NCBI GenBank assembly: GCA_028023455.1
Contig: JAQFVV010000151.1
Coordinates: 62,001-126,000 of the forward strand
Direction of reading: 5' to 3'
Source of the DNA: Epiperipatus broadwayi
Lineage: Eukaryota > Onychophora > Udeonychophora > Euonychophora > Peripatidae
DNA length: 64,000 bases
Below, in pieces: positions 41,632 through 53,823 of the stretch. Positions within the stretch are counted from its first letter, which is position 1. Each line of letters starts with the position of its first letter. The notes beneath the pieces were generated by a model, which made no database searches, was not told the origin of the DNA, and worked only from the letters and a program-made list of their open reading frames with translations. The position numbers were made by a program, and so were the translations under genes.

Positions 41632-41757
41632 ACTAATATTCCCCCACCAAATAGACCTTGTGAAAAAAAACGAAGAGACCGTTCTCCAAAAGTCACTAAT
41701 ATTCCCCCACCAAATAGATCTTGTGAAAAAAAACGAAGAGACTGTTCTCCAAAAGTC
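41632..41757 (+). repeat. 63-bp in-frame tandem duplication in ORF1 tail
   Basis: ACTAATATTCCCCCACCAAA starts at 41632 and again at 41695. The two 21-residue units differ at a few positions (RPC versus RSC, RDR versus RDC). It is older than the 42-bp duplication and may be a normal repeat of this ORF1 type. Confidence 0.9.
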
Positions 41758-42082
41758 ACAAGTTCATATAACCTCACAAATGAAACAAAAACAATAGACC
41801 AAGATAACAACATACAACTGATTGACCCTTTGTCTCAAAATAAAGTGGCCTCATGTCAACATGAAAATGATAATGAACGCTTACTAATAGACTTATCTCC
41901 ATCATTGCGGCCTATTCCTGAACCTATTCCACCAGACCTCAACTTATCTAAGAACCTAATACAATCTGAACCTTATCATCACCCCACCAATTTGATGCTG
42001 GAACAGAATATTATGGTCTTAGAAACTGGATCACATTACAATCAGGCAAACTCTCCCACACGAGAGAGCAGTTTCACTATCA

Positions 42083-45000
42083 ATGATGACTTTCAACATA
42101 ACATCGATTAATGTCAGAGGCATGAACTCCCTTGGCAGAATCCAAGCATTATCATTCTGGCTTAAGCATAATACACCTGATGTTCTTTGCCTCAATGAAA
42201 CAAAACTTCACACACTATCTGACCAAAACATCATACAGAGAATACAAAAATTTGGATACTTCCATTATTCCTTCTCCTGCTCTGCATCTGGTGGAGTAGC
42301 AATTCTTTTTAATAAAAAATCTAAACCTTTTTCAAAATAATTCATATAGACTCTAACTGCCTCATAGCCATTATACAGGTAAATGGATGGACACTTAACA
42401 TAATAAATGTTTACATGACCAAAGCATCAGATTTAATCTATAGAATCATCCACACTATCAAAGTGGTCTTAAGAACTAACCCTTTTCCTGCATTGATGTT
42501 GGGTGACTTTAATCATACATACGATTCTTTTGAAAAGAGTCACTTAAAATCACTGAGCAACACCTTTACAAGTGGAAGACAGCTTTTTGATGTGTCTGCC
42601 TTCTCATTCTATTCATCACGGTTTAAGTCCCTCATTGATCTTTTATACTTCTCTCCTTCACTTGCTCCTTTCATTGAAGCTAACCTGTGGCCTGTTGTCT
42701 TTATGGACCACAAGGCATTAGAGGTCCTTATCAGAATTGTGGATAACATACATTCATATGGCAACATTGCACGAACAATGAGGATCCTCACAAAGGAATC
42801 TACCACTATACAACTCATCTCTGAGATTTACATATCATTCAACTCTGCTAATATAAACACACTTTCACCATGTGATAAATGGAATAACTTCATAAATATT
42901 CTACAATCACATATTCATAAATGCACTCAACATAATAAAGGTCCCCTCAAATTACTAAGTCAATTGGACAAGATAGCCGACACACTTAAACATTTGCCCA
43001 TACAAAGGCAAAATATCCAAGAAATTACTCACCTTAAACTACAATACAAAGCTACCCAACAATCCCTGGCTGAATACCTATCAATTAAACGCGCGCGCAG
43101 TTACTTAGCATATCAACACTGCTGGACTCGAGGTTACATCAGACGGGCCCTAGGATCCAACCAACAAAACAAGGCACCCTCATCGATCAAGATACACAGT
43201 AAACAATATATCGGCCTCTCCATGCTTTCCAAAATAAGAGACTTTTACAAAAGAAAATTACAACCTATTAGTGTCACTAACATCCGTAGAGTTTTTGTTA
43301 CTAACAACCCTATGGAACATAACATCACAGATGGTGATATTCTTGACAAACTGCAATCACTCCCAGAAAGTGTCCATCGTGGCAGGCATGGAATTCCCAG
43401 ATTTATACTTTTACACCTAAGAGCTTTTACTATCCCAGTAATCCATGGAATGATAGACCTCATCGCCATTGGAAGTCATCACCTAATAAACCTACATCCC
43501 ATATCCATGGTACTCTTTTTAAAGAAGCGTGATGCACAACCAGATCTCAATAACCTGTGTCCTAACTCGATGATTCCTCTATTGACAAAGATCATCGAGA
43601 GCATCATTAAAGACAAGATTCAATATAACATAATTAAACAACTTTCGCACTATCAATTTGCTAAAAAAGGCACTTCAACATCTGATGCTGTCAGCCACTT
43701 CAGACTTCTGGTCGATCATGTGTGGAGACAAAGGAAGTCCTGGCCCATTGCAGTCCAACTTGATATAGCTGGGGCATTCGACTTCGTGAGAATTGATGTT
43801 CTTCTCAGTGTTCTGGAACAGCTAAATGTACCACCCGTATACATTCAAATGAATGAGAACCTTCTTTACAATCAGGAAGTGTTCTTGTCCCTAGATGGTC
43901 ACATAGCCACAGTATGCCCTACATCTCCATCCACCAAGGTTCTTCCCTGAGTGCACTTCTCTTTGCTGCCTATATCAATACAATGCTGTTGAACATCGAG
44001 GCCACGTTTTCTGGTATCGCTGTTCCACTACTTAATGAGAACATCAATCACATCTCCTATATGGATGATGTAGTTGTGTTTTTTTTATCCCATGATGAAC
44101 TGGGTAAGCTAAAACAACTTCTTGATCACCATGCCAAATTATCTGGTTTCCTTGTCAACCCAAAAAAATCAGCTATTTGGTCAATTCTTACTGGCCAGAA
44201 GATCTCTGGTGGATTTGAAGCAGTGCCACAGAAATTTCTAGGATTTCACCTATCAAAAACACCCATGGCGATGCGTAAAGAGATACAGGACTCATTATTA
44301 GAGAAAATTGAAACCACAATCGCATCTTTGTCAAAAATATACCTTTCCCTATTTGGTAAAGTAGCCCTTTTAAATGCTCTCATTCTTCCAAAAATAATAT
44401 ACTATTTGGCAGGGTTCATCCCCACCAAGGTATTCATCAACAAAGTAGAAACCGCCTGTAGAAAACTGTGTTGGGCAGGCCAATCACCCGTAATTAGCTT
44501 GAGAATCCTCCAAAAGCCCAAAACTTTAAATTGTCTCTCACTACACTCGCTAACTATATTCAACTTACAACGCATCCATAATGTACTCTACAACATCTTC
44601 AAAAAAATGAACGTACTCAATGCCCACTTCCGGAAAAGGACATTCAATCTACTGATCAGCCACCCCCCAGAGGACGGGCCTTGCTCCTTCAACAGCAGAT
44701 GAACTTTATCTTTGATAACATCAAACCAACATCAACCCTATTTGAAAGAAAACTTGCGTATTGGGAAGTGTTTGATCTTCTTGACCATCAAAAACAGAGG
44801 ATCCCCAGCTGCCTTTCAATCAACATCCCTCGAATGATAAGGATGACCAAGCTCTGGATGTTGCCACCAAAAATCGTGGACTTCCTATTGAAATTGAACC
44901 TGCATGCCCTCCCAACAAATGCCTTCCTCCACTATAAAAGGGGCCAAGATATTGACCCTAATTGCACATTGTGTCAAAGACAGGAAGAGACTACCGATCA

Positions 45001-45307
45001 CTTCCTCTTCGAATGCACAACTTTGAACAATTTAAGAACTCATTTTCAACAAAACATGACAAGAAATCAAATTGAAATGAACCTCAAGACAGTAATTGAA
45101 AAGGGCATATTCTCTGAGATCCGACTTTCGGCCATAATTAACTTTTCCATCTAAGCATTGCACTGTACACTGGTGTTCCAGGCTGAAACCTTGAATAATA
45201 TATTCACAGCATTTTGCCAAATTCTAAACAAGGAAAAAGATAGAGATATGTGCACTGCTGACCCCTTCACAGCTGCACAAACCTGGGACTCCATTGCAAT
45301 TGGATAG
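42083..45307 (+). pseudogene. LINE ORF2, endonuclease / reverse transcriptase, disrupted
   Basis: The frame opens at ATG 42083, overlapping the end of ORF1. Endonuclease motifs are SINVRGMN, LCLNETK (catalytic Glu), GGVAILF, MLGDFNH and MDHKALEV (usually SDH). Reverse transcriptase motifs are QLDIAGAFD, HQGSSLSALLF and the catalytic YMDDVVVF. Near the C-terminus CTLCQRQEETTDHFLFEC is a Cys/His zinc motif. Frame changes lie near 42330, 43915 and 44665 (a C-run), and an in-frame TAA at 45152 precedes a further 50 codons that end TWDSIAIG at 45307. In the cell it would nick target DNA and copy the element RNA in place, but this copy cannot make the full protein. Confidence 0.9.
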
Positions 45308-47358
45308 AGCTCCCCACAACTTTGCTGTTTATTGGGTGGCTGTTGCTTTTCATCATTTCATAAAACTCAAACATGGATATTAATACTACCTACTAACAGC
45401 ATCTCATTTTAATTTTTTCTGCTATGAACTTTAGACAAATTGGGTTTCTATGGTCTATTTTTGGAACAACAAACAAGTCACAAAAGTTTCCTGTGCAAAC
45501 ATTAACTCAAATAAATCCTTTTTTTTTATTTGCATGCTATTTCATAATCATTTACTTGTTTTTTTTACTTTTTGGTCTATATTTCTATGGTCTAAATGTA
45601 CAATAAATTTGGTTTTTGAAAGATAAAACTTGTGAAAGGGTTAATAATTAGTTGAAAATTAGTTAAAAGGCTGTAAAGTCTTTAATATATATATATATAT
45701 ATGAAAGAAAGCTAATAATGAATAAAGATGACAAACAAAAAAAAGTAAAAAAATGGGTAAAGAAGTGTATAACAAAATACATCTTTCAAAATCACTTATT
45801 TGGAAAAAAAAAGGTAAATAAAAGATATTAGAAACATATAGGCAAATAAATAAGTATTAGAAAGTTATGATATTTGAAACGCTGTAAAAAAAAAGTAAGT
45901 TTAAATGCAAATTTTATTAATATGTGAAACTTGTATAAAATTTTCATCATAGTTCTGTATAAAATAAAAAATAAATGTGTGAAATAATATCTTTTTAATT
46001 AGTTGGATTCCAGTAAACAACAGCCTGAAAAATCTATAAATAAGGCAGATTGAGATTATTAATTAGTTGATTTTTCGATTTTCTGTTATCATATTTGTCT
46101 AAAGAGCTAAATGTGAGACTAGCATTTATGAGCAATATTAACTGGTGTATATCCATTAATATGTGTGGCTAGTTGTCCTAAATGGGCGTTTTCTCAGTCT
46201 TTACCCATCTGAATTCTAACTCACCAACAAAAAAACATCTGCTGTATTTCCTGCTAAATAGATTGCCATTATTACTCATGCTATGCCTGAAGAAAAAAAC
46301 TGAAATGCTTCTAAGAAACTGGAAAGCAAGAAAGAAGGAGATTAAATCAACTGCAATGGACCACACCAAGAATAACCCAGCCAGCCAAAGAATCTAGTGA
46401 AGAATCAACTGTTTCAGCAAAAGAAGTTGGTGCTTCTCACAGGATGGTCTAGAGTGCTGAATGTCTAATAACCTAGCTAAACATTTTTCTATCAAACATT
46501 CATGTATTGATTTATTTTATATAAAAAAACAGACTAGTTTAAAATTGTGCAATATTTAAAAAAATAAAAAAAAAAGAACTATTACTAGAGAAGTTAATTT
46601 TGTTAGATAAAAGAATTATTACTTTATGCTGGACTTCTGCTAATTAGCTTTTCTGCCATATAATTATATTATTTCAATGCTTACAGATTTTTTTATTTTA
46701 GATATATGAATTCATTATGTTATTTAACTTGATATTTATTTTCTTTTAATTAAACATTATTACTGCTAAAATATAGTTGTCGTGCTTAATTCTTTTTTCA
46801 TCAAAAGAATAAATAACAGTAGCAAAGTAAATCTAGGTTATTAAAACTTATGTGGTTAACTTTAGATTTAAATAACATAAGGGATAAATAAATAAAATGT
46901 TATTCTAAAGAGAGGAAAAGTGGAATAAACAAAAAAAGAGGAGGGGGGGCTATATACTCATATATTCTTTTGTTAGTGTGATAATCTCTGAGAAAAAAAT
47001 ATAAATATTTCAAGTGCTGGATGGCTAATAAACCATTCCTTATGAATACTTTTGTCCAGCACACAAAAGGCATCTGACTGGGAAATATAATGTTGGAATA
47101 ATATGTGTGTATTTTTTCAGTATTAGGTCAGGAATATGGACTTAAAAGCTAATTAGGTTTGTATTTTCTTCTTGCTTAAGATAACAATAGAAATTAAATA
47201 ATTAAATATAATGAAAACTGTTACAATATATAATGTCTACTCTTATTTAATGAATCAAAAATTGTTAATAAACATTTCACCAACCTTGGGGTGCTGAAAT
47301 GTGTAATAACAGTATTTAGTTCATTAGACAAAAATGCTGCATGTATTATTATATATAT
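45308..47358. other. LINE 3' tail, then unassigned DNA
   Basis: The LINE 3' untranslated region probably extends to about 45605..45684, where a TA tract begins (45684..45702). Beyond it I see no gene. A frame at 46182..46397 is Lys/Arg-rich without a known domain. A stem-forming pair, GTGCTGGA near 47015 and TCCAGCAC near 47055, is the only structure noticed. Confidence 0.5.
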
Positions 47359-49038
47359 TGTACTGGGTTAGAATATGGTCATTCGAAACACTGGTCTCTT
47401 AGGCAGAGAAGAACATACTCAGAAAGTATGTATGTTCAAACAATAGCTATAAAAAATATAACTAGCATTACATTTCCAGGACATAGCTTTTTCTTTGCTG
47501 TTCGGTTCAACACCACGTTCAAAGCACTTTTTTTGTTTGTGTATAAACACAGGTGCCAGCTATCTATTCAAAAGAATAAACAATGCACTTTAAACAATGG
47601 CCATTAACTCAATATCTAAGTATCCATGGCTAGCTCAGTTGATGGTAATCACTAACAGATTATACATAATTAGTGGTGAAAAAAATTGTAAGAGAGATTG
47701 GTAAAAAGAATTGACAAACAAATAAAGCTTGAGTTTTAAAGATCATTTTTAATTAACATTTACTAATTTTAAACATTTTATAATTCTAATATAACACACA
47801 CATATTTTAAATTAACACCCTATAATATATATCTTATGAAAAAACATAAATAATGTTTGAAGTTTATAAAATCATATAGCATTCACAAACACCCACATCA
47901 ATAGTTCATTTTATGCATGCTTATAGAGTTCAAATTACTTGTCTCTGGAGGTTTTATGAATTAATGTGATGCAATGGCTATTATAGAAATAAGAATATGA
48001 AATATTATTACCTAGAATTTTGAATGTAGATGTATAACTTCATTTTATTTGATTACTGCTTTAGGTGAGAATATTTCCAGCCGGCTGGGATGTTTCCTTG
48101 ATGAGTTTCCTTATTATTCACGATTATTATTATTGGAGACAATTAGATACTGACAGAGATTCTTCAAGTTGTTACGCTGACATTATTTCATGGGAAGAGC
48201 TTGCTGTTTTCATCGGATTTCAGGCTGTGGAGAGACGTGTGTTCCCAAAAGCTGCTCAGCACTACATTTTTGTTTCTGCATACATAATAAACTGAACTGT
48301 TATTTGAACTGAAAGAATTACTCAACTGAATGATTGTCCTCTCTCATTTAACTGACTCAATTGATCATCCTCAATGAACTTAACTGACTCAATTTATTGT
48401 CTGATAAAAAAAACGGTCTATATATACCTGAGATGTGTTGTCCTTGTAATATCCTCTGGCAATATCTGTTGTCAAAATTCCTTTGATAATCCTTTGACAA
48501 TGTCTTGTTTTATATAATTTTAATTAGTAGCTAATCCTTTGGAGACAAGCTTTTTAATCCTGTTGTTTTATATTTTAATTAATAGCCATCACTGTGTTTT
48601 AATGATAATCTTTTTTATTTCATTTTAATATTTATTATGCATACATTTTTATTTATTTACAATCAGACATATATATGCACATATATAACTAGTTTTAAGA
48701 TTACTTTTTCTTTAATTCGAATGAAAAGAGATTTGTGTTTTTTAGACTTCAAATTATATTTCAACTAATAATAATAAACTCTACTTCTTTTTATAAAACT
48801 TTTTAGTTTAACTTATTAAAGAAATCCCCTTCCCACTTTTAATCAATTATTTTTTAACTTTTATTTCAAACTCTTTTACGAAAGATTTTTATTTTAAAAC
48901 TCTGACTTTTTAATTTTACTTTTGACAGCAAACTGATTTTGTTTACTAAAGAAACCTTTTACATTTTTATAACTTATTTATTATTTTAATAATTTTTTTA
49001 AATAAAATTATTATGTGCCAATATTCGATATTGGTACA
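47359..49038. mobile_element. Candidate TA-flanked LTR-like element
   Basis: This block begins TGTACTGGG right after a short TA run and ends ATTGGTACA right before a long TA run (49039..49062). The ends form a TGTAC/GTACA inverted pair like the other TA-flanked families. There is no coding sequence; frames at 47341..47607 and 48065..48295 have no recognisable motif. No second copy exists in the window, so this rests only on its ends and position. Confidence 0.4.
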
Positions 49039-49731
49039 ATATATATATATATATATATATATTGTGTATCGGTCAGATGATGTATGTTGGCTTAACCTAG
49101 TTCGAATACTATGTGAAAGTACCTCGAGGCCACCATACACAAGATATAGAAATCAAGAATATTATGACCTCTGTCCTATTCAACTTTTTTCGAGTCTAAC
49201 TACAAAACAACAACATATCTGAGATATGCATAAATTATTTTCTCATCCGGCCCAATGCTTAGCATCAGGGAGAGACATGGACAAGAACACTTACAGGACT
49301 AACTAACTTAAATGGGCATAAAAAATGTAATATGAAATATGTGTTTGTGCATGCCTGGATCATTGGAAAAGTAAAATAAAGGTTAAGCTAATCAGAAATT
49401 GAAATAAAATTAGAAAACTTAAGCCTTTTTGATTAAATAACATATTTTAATAAAACATAATGCTAAATATTTAAAAGATTTTAATTATCTCCACTATTCC
49501 CTGATTGATTATATGATAAATAATTTGACAATAATGTGGAGGGCAATTACATAACATTTTGCGATCTAAATATATATCTACCCAACTTTAATAAAATTAT
49601 TAACTCGAATCCCCTCGATAAAGCACAATTAAAATAAATCTTTCACAAAGCATTTTCTAGTTGTTTTGTGCTTAAAACAATATTAAAATATTTAAGACAT
49701 TTATATTAACTAAGATATAAGTATGGAGCTA

Positions 49732-52420
49732 ATTGATTTAAAAAGTGGACATATGCTCTATTATAAAAGCACAAATATTGGAAATACAAGTGGAGTAGGA
49801 TTCATTATAAATAAAAAGTGGAAGAACAATATTGTGGAGATTGATGGTGTATCAGACAGAGTGGCAAGATTAGTTATACAACTTAATAGAAGATATCAAA
49901 TGCAGATAATTCAGGTTTATGCCCCAACAAGTTCTCACAGTGATGAAATAGTAGAAGATTTTTATATGGATGTACAAAAGGCTTTTGATCAGAGTAAACA
50001 ACATTTTAAAATTGTTATGGGAGATTTTAATGCTAGAATTGGTAAACAAATGAAAGATGAAAGTGTTGTAGGTAATTTTGGTTATGGTAATAGAAATGAG
50101 AGAGGACATAGACTTGTGGAGTTTGCAGAGAAGGAAAAACTTTATATTATGAATTCTTTTTTTGAGAAAAATGTTAGAAAAAAATGGATATGGAAGCATC
50201 CAAATGAAGGTACAGCAGAATTGGATTATATTTTGACTAACAGGAAATACATATTTCAAGATTGTAATGTTCTTAATAAATTTAACACAGGAAGTGATCA
50301 TCGATTAGTAAGGGGTAAGATACATGTTAATGTAAAACTAGAGAGACAAAAATTATTAAGAAAAACTATATTTACAGTTGATATTCCTAATCTTCAGAAA
50401 CATTCTAATGAATTTAAATTACAACTTACAAATTGGTTTCAAGTATTAGTAGATTTTGAACATGATTCAGATTTGAATGAAATTAATATGAAAATAACTG
50501 ATACACTTTTAAAAACTGCAACAAGGATAGCTGGTAGAAAAAAGCAGCAATTGACTAATAAAATTTCTACTGAGACTAAAGAACTTATGAAGAAAAGAAG
50601 GAATATGAAGATATGCAAGAATGATGCATTAAAAAGAATTGAATATCTCGAATTTTGTAAAATGGTGCGGAAAAGAGTTGAAAATGATATAAGAAAGTAT
50701 AACTGTGAACTAGCAAGAAAAGCAGTAGAAGAAAATAAAAGTCTTAAGAATGTAAAACAACATTTTGGTATTGGTAGGAAATTTATATCTGCAATAAGGA
50801 AAAAAGATGGAATTATTACTAAAAAGAGGGATGACATTATGAAATTGGTAGAAGATTTTTATCAAGAATTATATAGTAATAAAGAACAAGTACCTCCTAT
50901 ATCTATTACATCTTCCGAATTGCCCAGAATTTTAAATGAAGAAGTGAGAAATGCAATTAAATGTATGAAAAAAGGAAAGGCTCCAGGTAATGATGGAATT
51001 ATAATTGATATATTAAAAGAAGCAGGTGAAGAAAAAAGAAAAAATATTAGCAAAGTTATATACCAAATGTCTAAATGATAAAGATGTACCGGATGATTGG
51101 AAGAATGCAGTAATAATATTAATATTTAAAAAAGGTGATAAAGAAGATATTAGAAATTACAGACCTATCAGCCTTTTATCAGTTTTATATAAAATTTTTA
51201 CCAAGATAATTACAACTCGTCTACAGAGAACCTTGGATTTTCACCAACCAAGAGAACAAGCTGGATTTAAAAGTGGTTTTAGTACAGTAGATCATATTCA
51301 AGTATTGAGAGAAGTTATAGAAAGGACAAATGAATATGAGTTGTCATTATGTTTTGGATTTGTAGATTATGAAAAGGCATTTGATTCTATAAACATTTCT
51401 TCAGTGATTAAAGCATTGGATCATCAAGGTATAGATACAGGATATTGTCATATTTTAAAGAATATTTATAAAAATGCAACAGCAACAATTAGATTACATA
51501 ATGATACTGGGAAAGTCAACATTGAGAAAGGTGTAAGATAAGGTGACTCCATATCTCCAAAACTTTTTACAGCAGTGCTGCAAGAAGTATTTTGTGGATT
51601 AAAATGGGAAACTAAAGGAGTGAAAGTAAATGGAGATTATTTAAGTCATTTAGATTTCGCAGATGATGTAGTTGTTTTTGCAAATAATGCTTCCGAGCTG
51701 CAGGAAATGTTGCAGGAGTTATCAGATGAAAGTAGGAAAGTAGGACTAAAGATAAATGTTAAAAAGACTAAAGTAATGTTTAATCGATTTGCTCAAAATA
51801 TGAAAATAAAGATTGATTATGATGAATTAGAAGAAGTTAAGAGTTACAAATACCTTGGTCAGATTATTAATACAGATGGAAACATAATAGAGGAAATTAA
51901 TCATAGAATTAAACTTGGTTGGAGTGCTTTTGGTAGAAATAACTTGATATTAAAAGGAAATATGCCTATGTGTTTGAAAAGAAAGGTTTTTAACAAATGT
52001 GTTTTACCAGTTCTTACTTATGGATCTGAGACTTGGACACTTAATCAAAGATCAATACAGAGACTTCAGACCACTCAAAGAAGTATGGAGAGATGTATGT
52101 TGGGAGTAACAAGAAAAGATCGAAAACGCAATGTATGGGTAAGAGAACAAACAGGTGTTACTGATCTCATTGAAAAAATTAAAAGATTGAAGTGGAGTTG
52201 GGCTGGACATATTGCTAGAAGAGATGATAATAGATGGACAATTGAAATTTTAAACTGGATTCCAAGAGATTGTAAAAGACCCAGAAGGAGACCACATGTA
52301 AGATGGATGGATGAAATAAGAAAATGTGTAGGGGTGATGTGGAGAAGAGAAGCTAAAGATCGGAGAAGATGGATTAAACTTGGAGAGACCTTCATCCTGC
52401 AGTGGATTGATAATGGTTGA
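49732..52420 (+). pseudogene. RTE endonuclease / reverse transcriptase, truncated and broken
   Basis: The frame enters at LIDLKSGHMLYYKS; the ATG at 49723 belongs to the target duplication and is not the element's start. Endonuclease motifs are VGFIINKKW, IIQVYAPTSS, KIVMGDFNARIG, TAELDYIL and SDHRLVRG. A frame change lies in the A-rich run near 51030..51045. Reverse transcriptase motifs follow: YRPISLLS, AGFKSGFSTVDHI, YEKAFDSI and HLDFADDVVVFANN with the catalytic Asp pair. A single TAA at 51539 replaces the conserved Gln of GVRQGD. The tail has KSYKYLGQII, LTYGSETWTL and RRRPHVRWMDEIRK. With one stop and one frame change, it is fairly young. Confidence 0.93.
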
Positions 52421-52437
52421 TAATGATGATGATGATG
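49732..52437 (+). mobile_element. RTE-type non-LTR retrotransposon, 5'-truncated, with target duplication
   Basis: ATGGAGCTA at 49723..49731 and again at 52438..52446 flanks the element. The RTE-free copy of the host repeat reads GTAAGGGGCTAAAGG at the same point (about 63487), so the insertion site is defined by comparison. The 3' end is a short GATGAT run, typical of RTE elements. The 5' end starts inside the endonuclease domain, so the copy is truncated, as is common for LINEs. Confidence 0.93.
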
Positions 52438-53810
52438 ATGGAGCTAAAGGCAGACAAAGAGGTGTTATCGAGGAGATCAAGTTGGCAAACAAAAAAAACT
52501 TACTAGTAATTAGAAGACCGATATTATTTTAAATTGGAAAGTTTTAAATGGAAAAAAATAATTTAAACTGCAAATAAAAAAACAAGAAAACATGTATATA
52601 TATTTTAAAATGAGGAATAGTGAAGGGGGAAAAGGTTAAGTATAACTAGATGACTGTACAAAAATTAAATATACATCTAGTATTAGTATAATAGAAAACA
52701 GTTACATTATATACATAAGTAAATGAAACAATTCAGAAAGGTATTTATCAAAAGGGTAAAGTTATAAATAGTTCATGAGAAGATTTCATACAATTACCAG
52801 TCCTTGTTCTTTGGGTCCAGTTCCCTTGATGTGGTAGCTAGATTAAATATGTGGGGATTTGTCCAGACAAGGAAATGGAAATTATGCAGCATATTAATTG
52901 TGAAGTTCACAGACATGGCTCACAGTTCAGGTTTCTCATTGTTGGTCAGGTTATGGCATTTTGATGGTTTTAGTAAGACCCTGGTGGCAGGCAAAGCTGT
53001 TGTGCCTAGCTGTCAAACATGGTTGCTTCCATCAAATTCATATAACTTTTAACCGGTCACATGTTGAAATCAGATCAGTAAGAATAAATCACTGGAACTC
53101 TTCAAAATAGGTTTTGCAATGCTTTCAGAATCAATCTCTGAATAGTAATAAGAATGATCGGCAAATTTCAGCAGTTTCTTCAAGAACAAAATTTAAAGGC
53201 AAAATCTGAATAATAATTTCAGGAACACATTTGACCAATTTTCTCAATAAAATATGATGAAAAACAAGCAGCACTAGAACCAGAAGCAGAACCAAAAAAG
53301 GATTTTAAAAATAAAATTTAAATCATTTAAAACATAAGATCTGCATGAATACTCATAAGAAAGCATAAAGATTTTAAAAGTAAAATCTCAATAATTTAAA
53401 CACAGAATCTGCATGAATAAGCAAAAGAACCTAAGAGATCTGGTCTTTTGTTCTCCTCTCCCTTTTATACATTTTCAGGAGCTACCCTTCTATTGTTTTG
53501 TGTATAATTTTAGATCTTGATAAGGCCCCTATGCCCCTTTGTTTTGAAGCAACTTTTAGCTAAAAATAAATTTTAAATTTTTGTTATCAAATTCTGCATT
53601 TAATTTCGAATTTGATTTAATTTAAAAAGGTTATCTTTAATTGCCTTTAAAGAAATATTAATTGAAACATGTCATTCCTTTAGAAATGTTGGCAGCCTTA
53701 TCTCAAATTAAAATCATACGCCATATTTTAACAAAATTTAAAAGAAAAATATCTTATTATTTCTTTTAACAAAATAACATTTTATTTCAACAGAATTTTA
53801 CATTAAATCA

Positions 53811-53823
53811 TATATATATATAT
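53811..53823. repeat. (TA)n tract between two elements
   Basis: A short TA run separates the end of the family-3 repeat from TGTAACCAG at 53824. Confidence 0.9.

Larger units (their letters stand above)
39559..42111 (+). pseudogene. LINE ORF1, zinc-knuckle RNA-binding protein, disrupted
   Basis: The likely start is the ATG at 39559 (MDSVIKPILRPKRS). A 1-base frame change near 39646, an in-frame TAG at 39963, an in-frame TAA at 41400 and a frame change in an A-run near 41555 break a reading frame of about 850 codons. The N-terminal half is Asn/Ser/Thr-rich. The middle resembles the RNA-binding region of such proteins. A first CCHC knuckle reads CFHCRQRGHLKKDC near 41169..41210, followed by a second, atypical one (CIICGEIRYKFHKC). 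The C-terminal part is Lys-rich (IPHKRKHKKK), possibly a nuclear localisation signal. Two in-frame tandem duplications are present: 14 residues (LHKSLLNYYNECF core) and 21 residues (IPPPNR-CEKKRRD core). Confidence 0.85.
39541..45684 (+). mobile_element. L1-Tx1-like non-LTR retrotransposon, nearly full length but broken
   Basis: Two overlapping ORFs are present. ORF1 has zinc knuckles; ORF2 has an apurinic-type endonuclease, a reverse transcriptase and a C-terminal Cys/His zinc motif. The order, the 29-bp ORF1/ORF2 overlap and the CCHC-bearing ORF1 fit the L1-Tx1 group, although a Jockey/I-type assignment is not excluded. The end coordinates are estimates: the 5' limit is set near the first ATG and the 3' limit at a TA tract. 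I saw no clear target duplication. Base use is less AT-biased than the surroundings. It is in the orientation opposite to the Ig exon. Confidence 0.85.
49063..53810. mobile_element. Family-3 TA-flanked repeat interrupted by an RTE LINE
   Basis: The left part (49063..49731) and right part (52438 onward) match 62833..63490 and 63490..64000 in order. Shared landmarks are GGTCAGAT-ATGT--TTGG, TGAAAGTACCT-GAGGCCACC, TTAGCATCAGGGAGAGACAT and TTATCGAGGAGATCAAGTTG. TA tracts lie at both ends (49039..49062 and 53810..53823). Without the LINE it would be about 2.0 kb. The left end reads TGTGTATCGG here and TGTACCAGTC in the other copy. The right end in this copy is not a clear GTTACA type, and the orientation is unknown. 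Confidence 0.75.

Noticed and set aside
48065-48295. A 76-codon frame with moderately balanced composition
   Set aside because: No known domain and no clear splice sites at both ends; lies within a candidate LTR-like element.
52075-52395. A 106-codon minus-strand frame
   Set aside because: It is the antisense shadow of the RTE C-terminal coding region.
52804-53052. An 82-codon frame in the family-3 repeat
   Set aside because: The second copy of the repeat near 63860..64000 does not keep the frame intact, so it is repeat DNA and not a gene.
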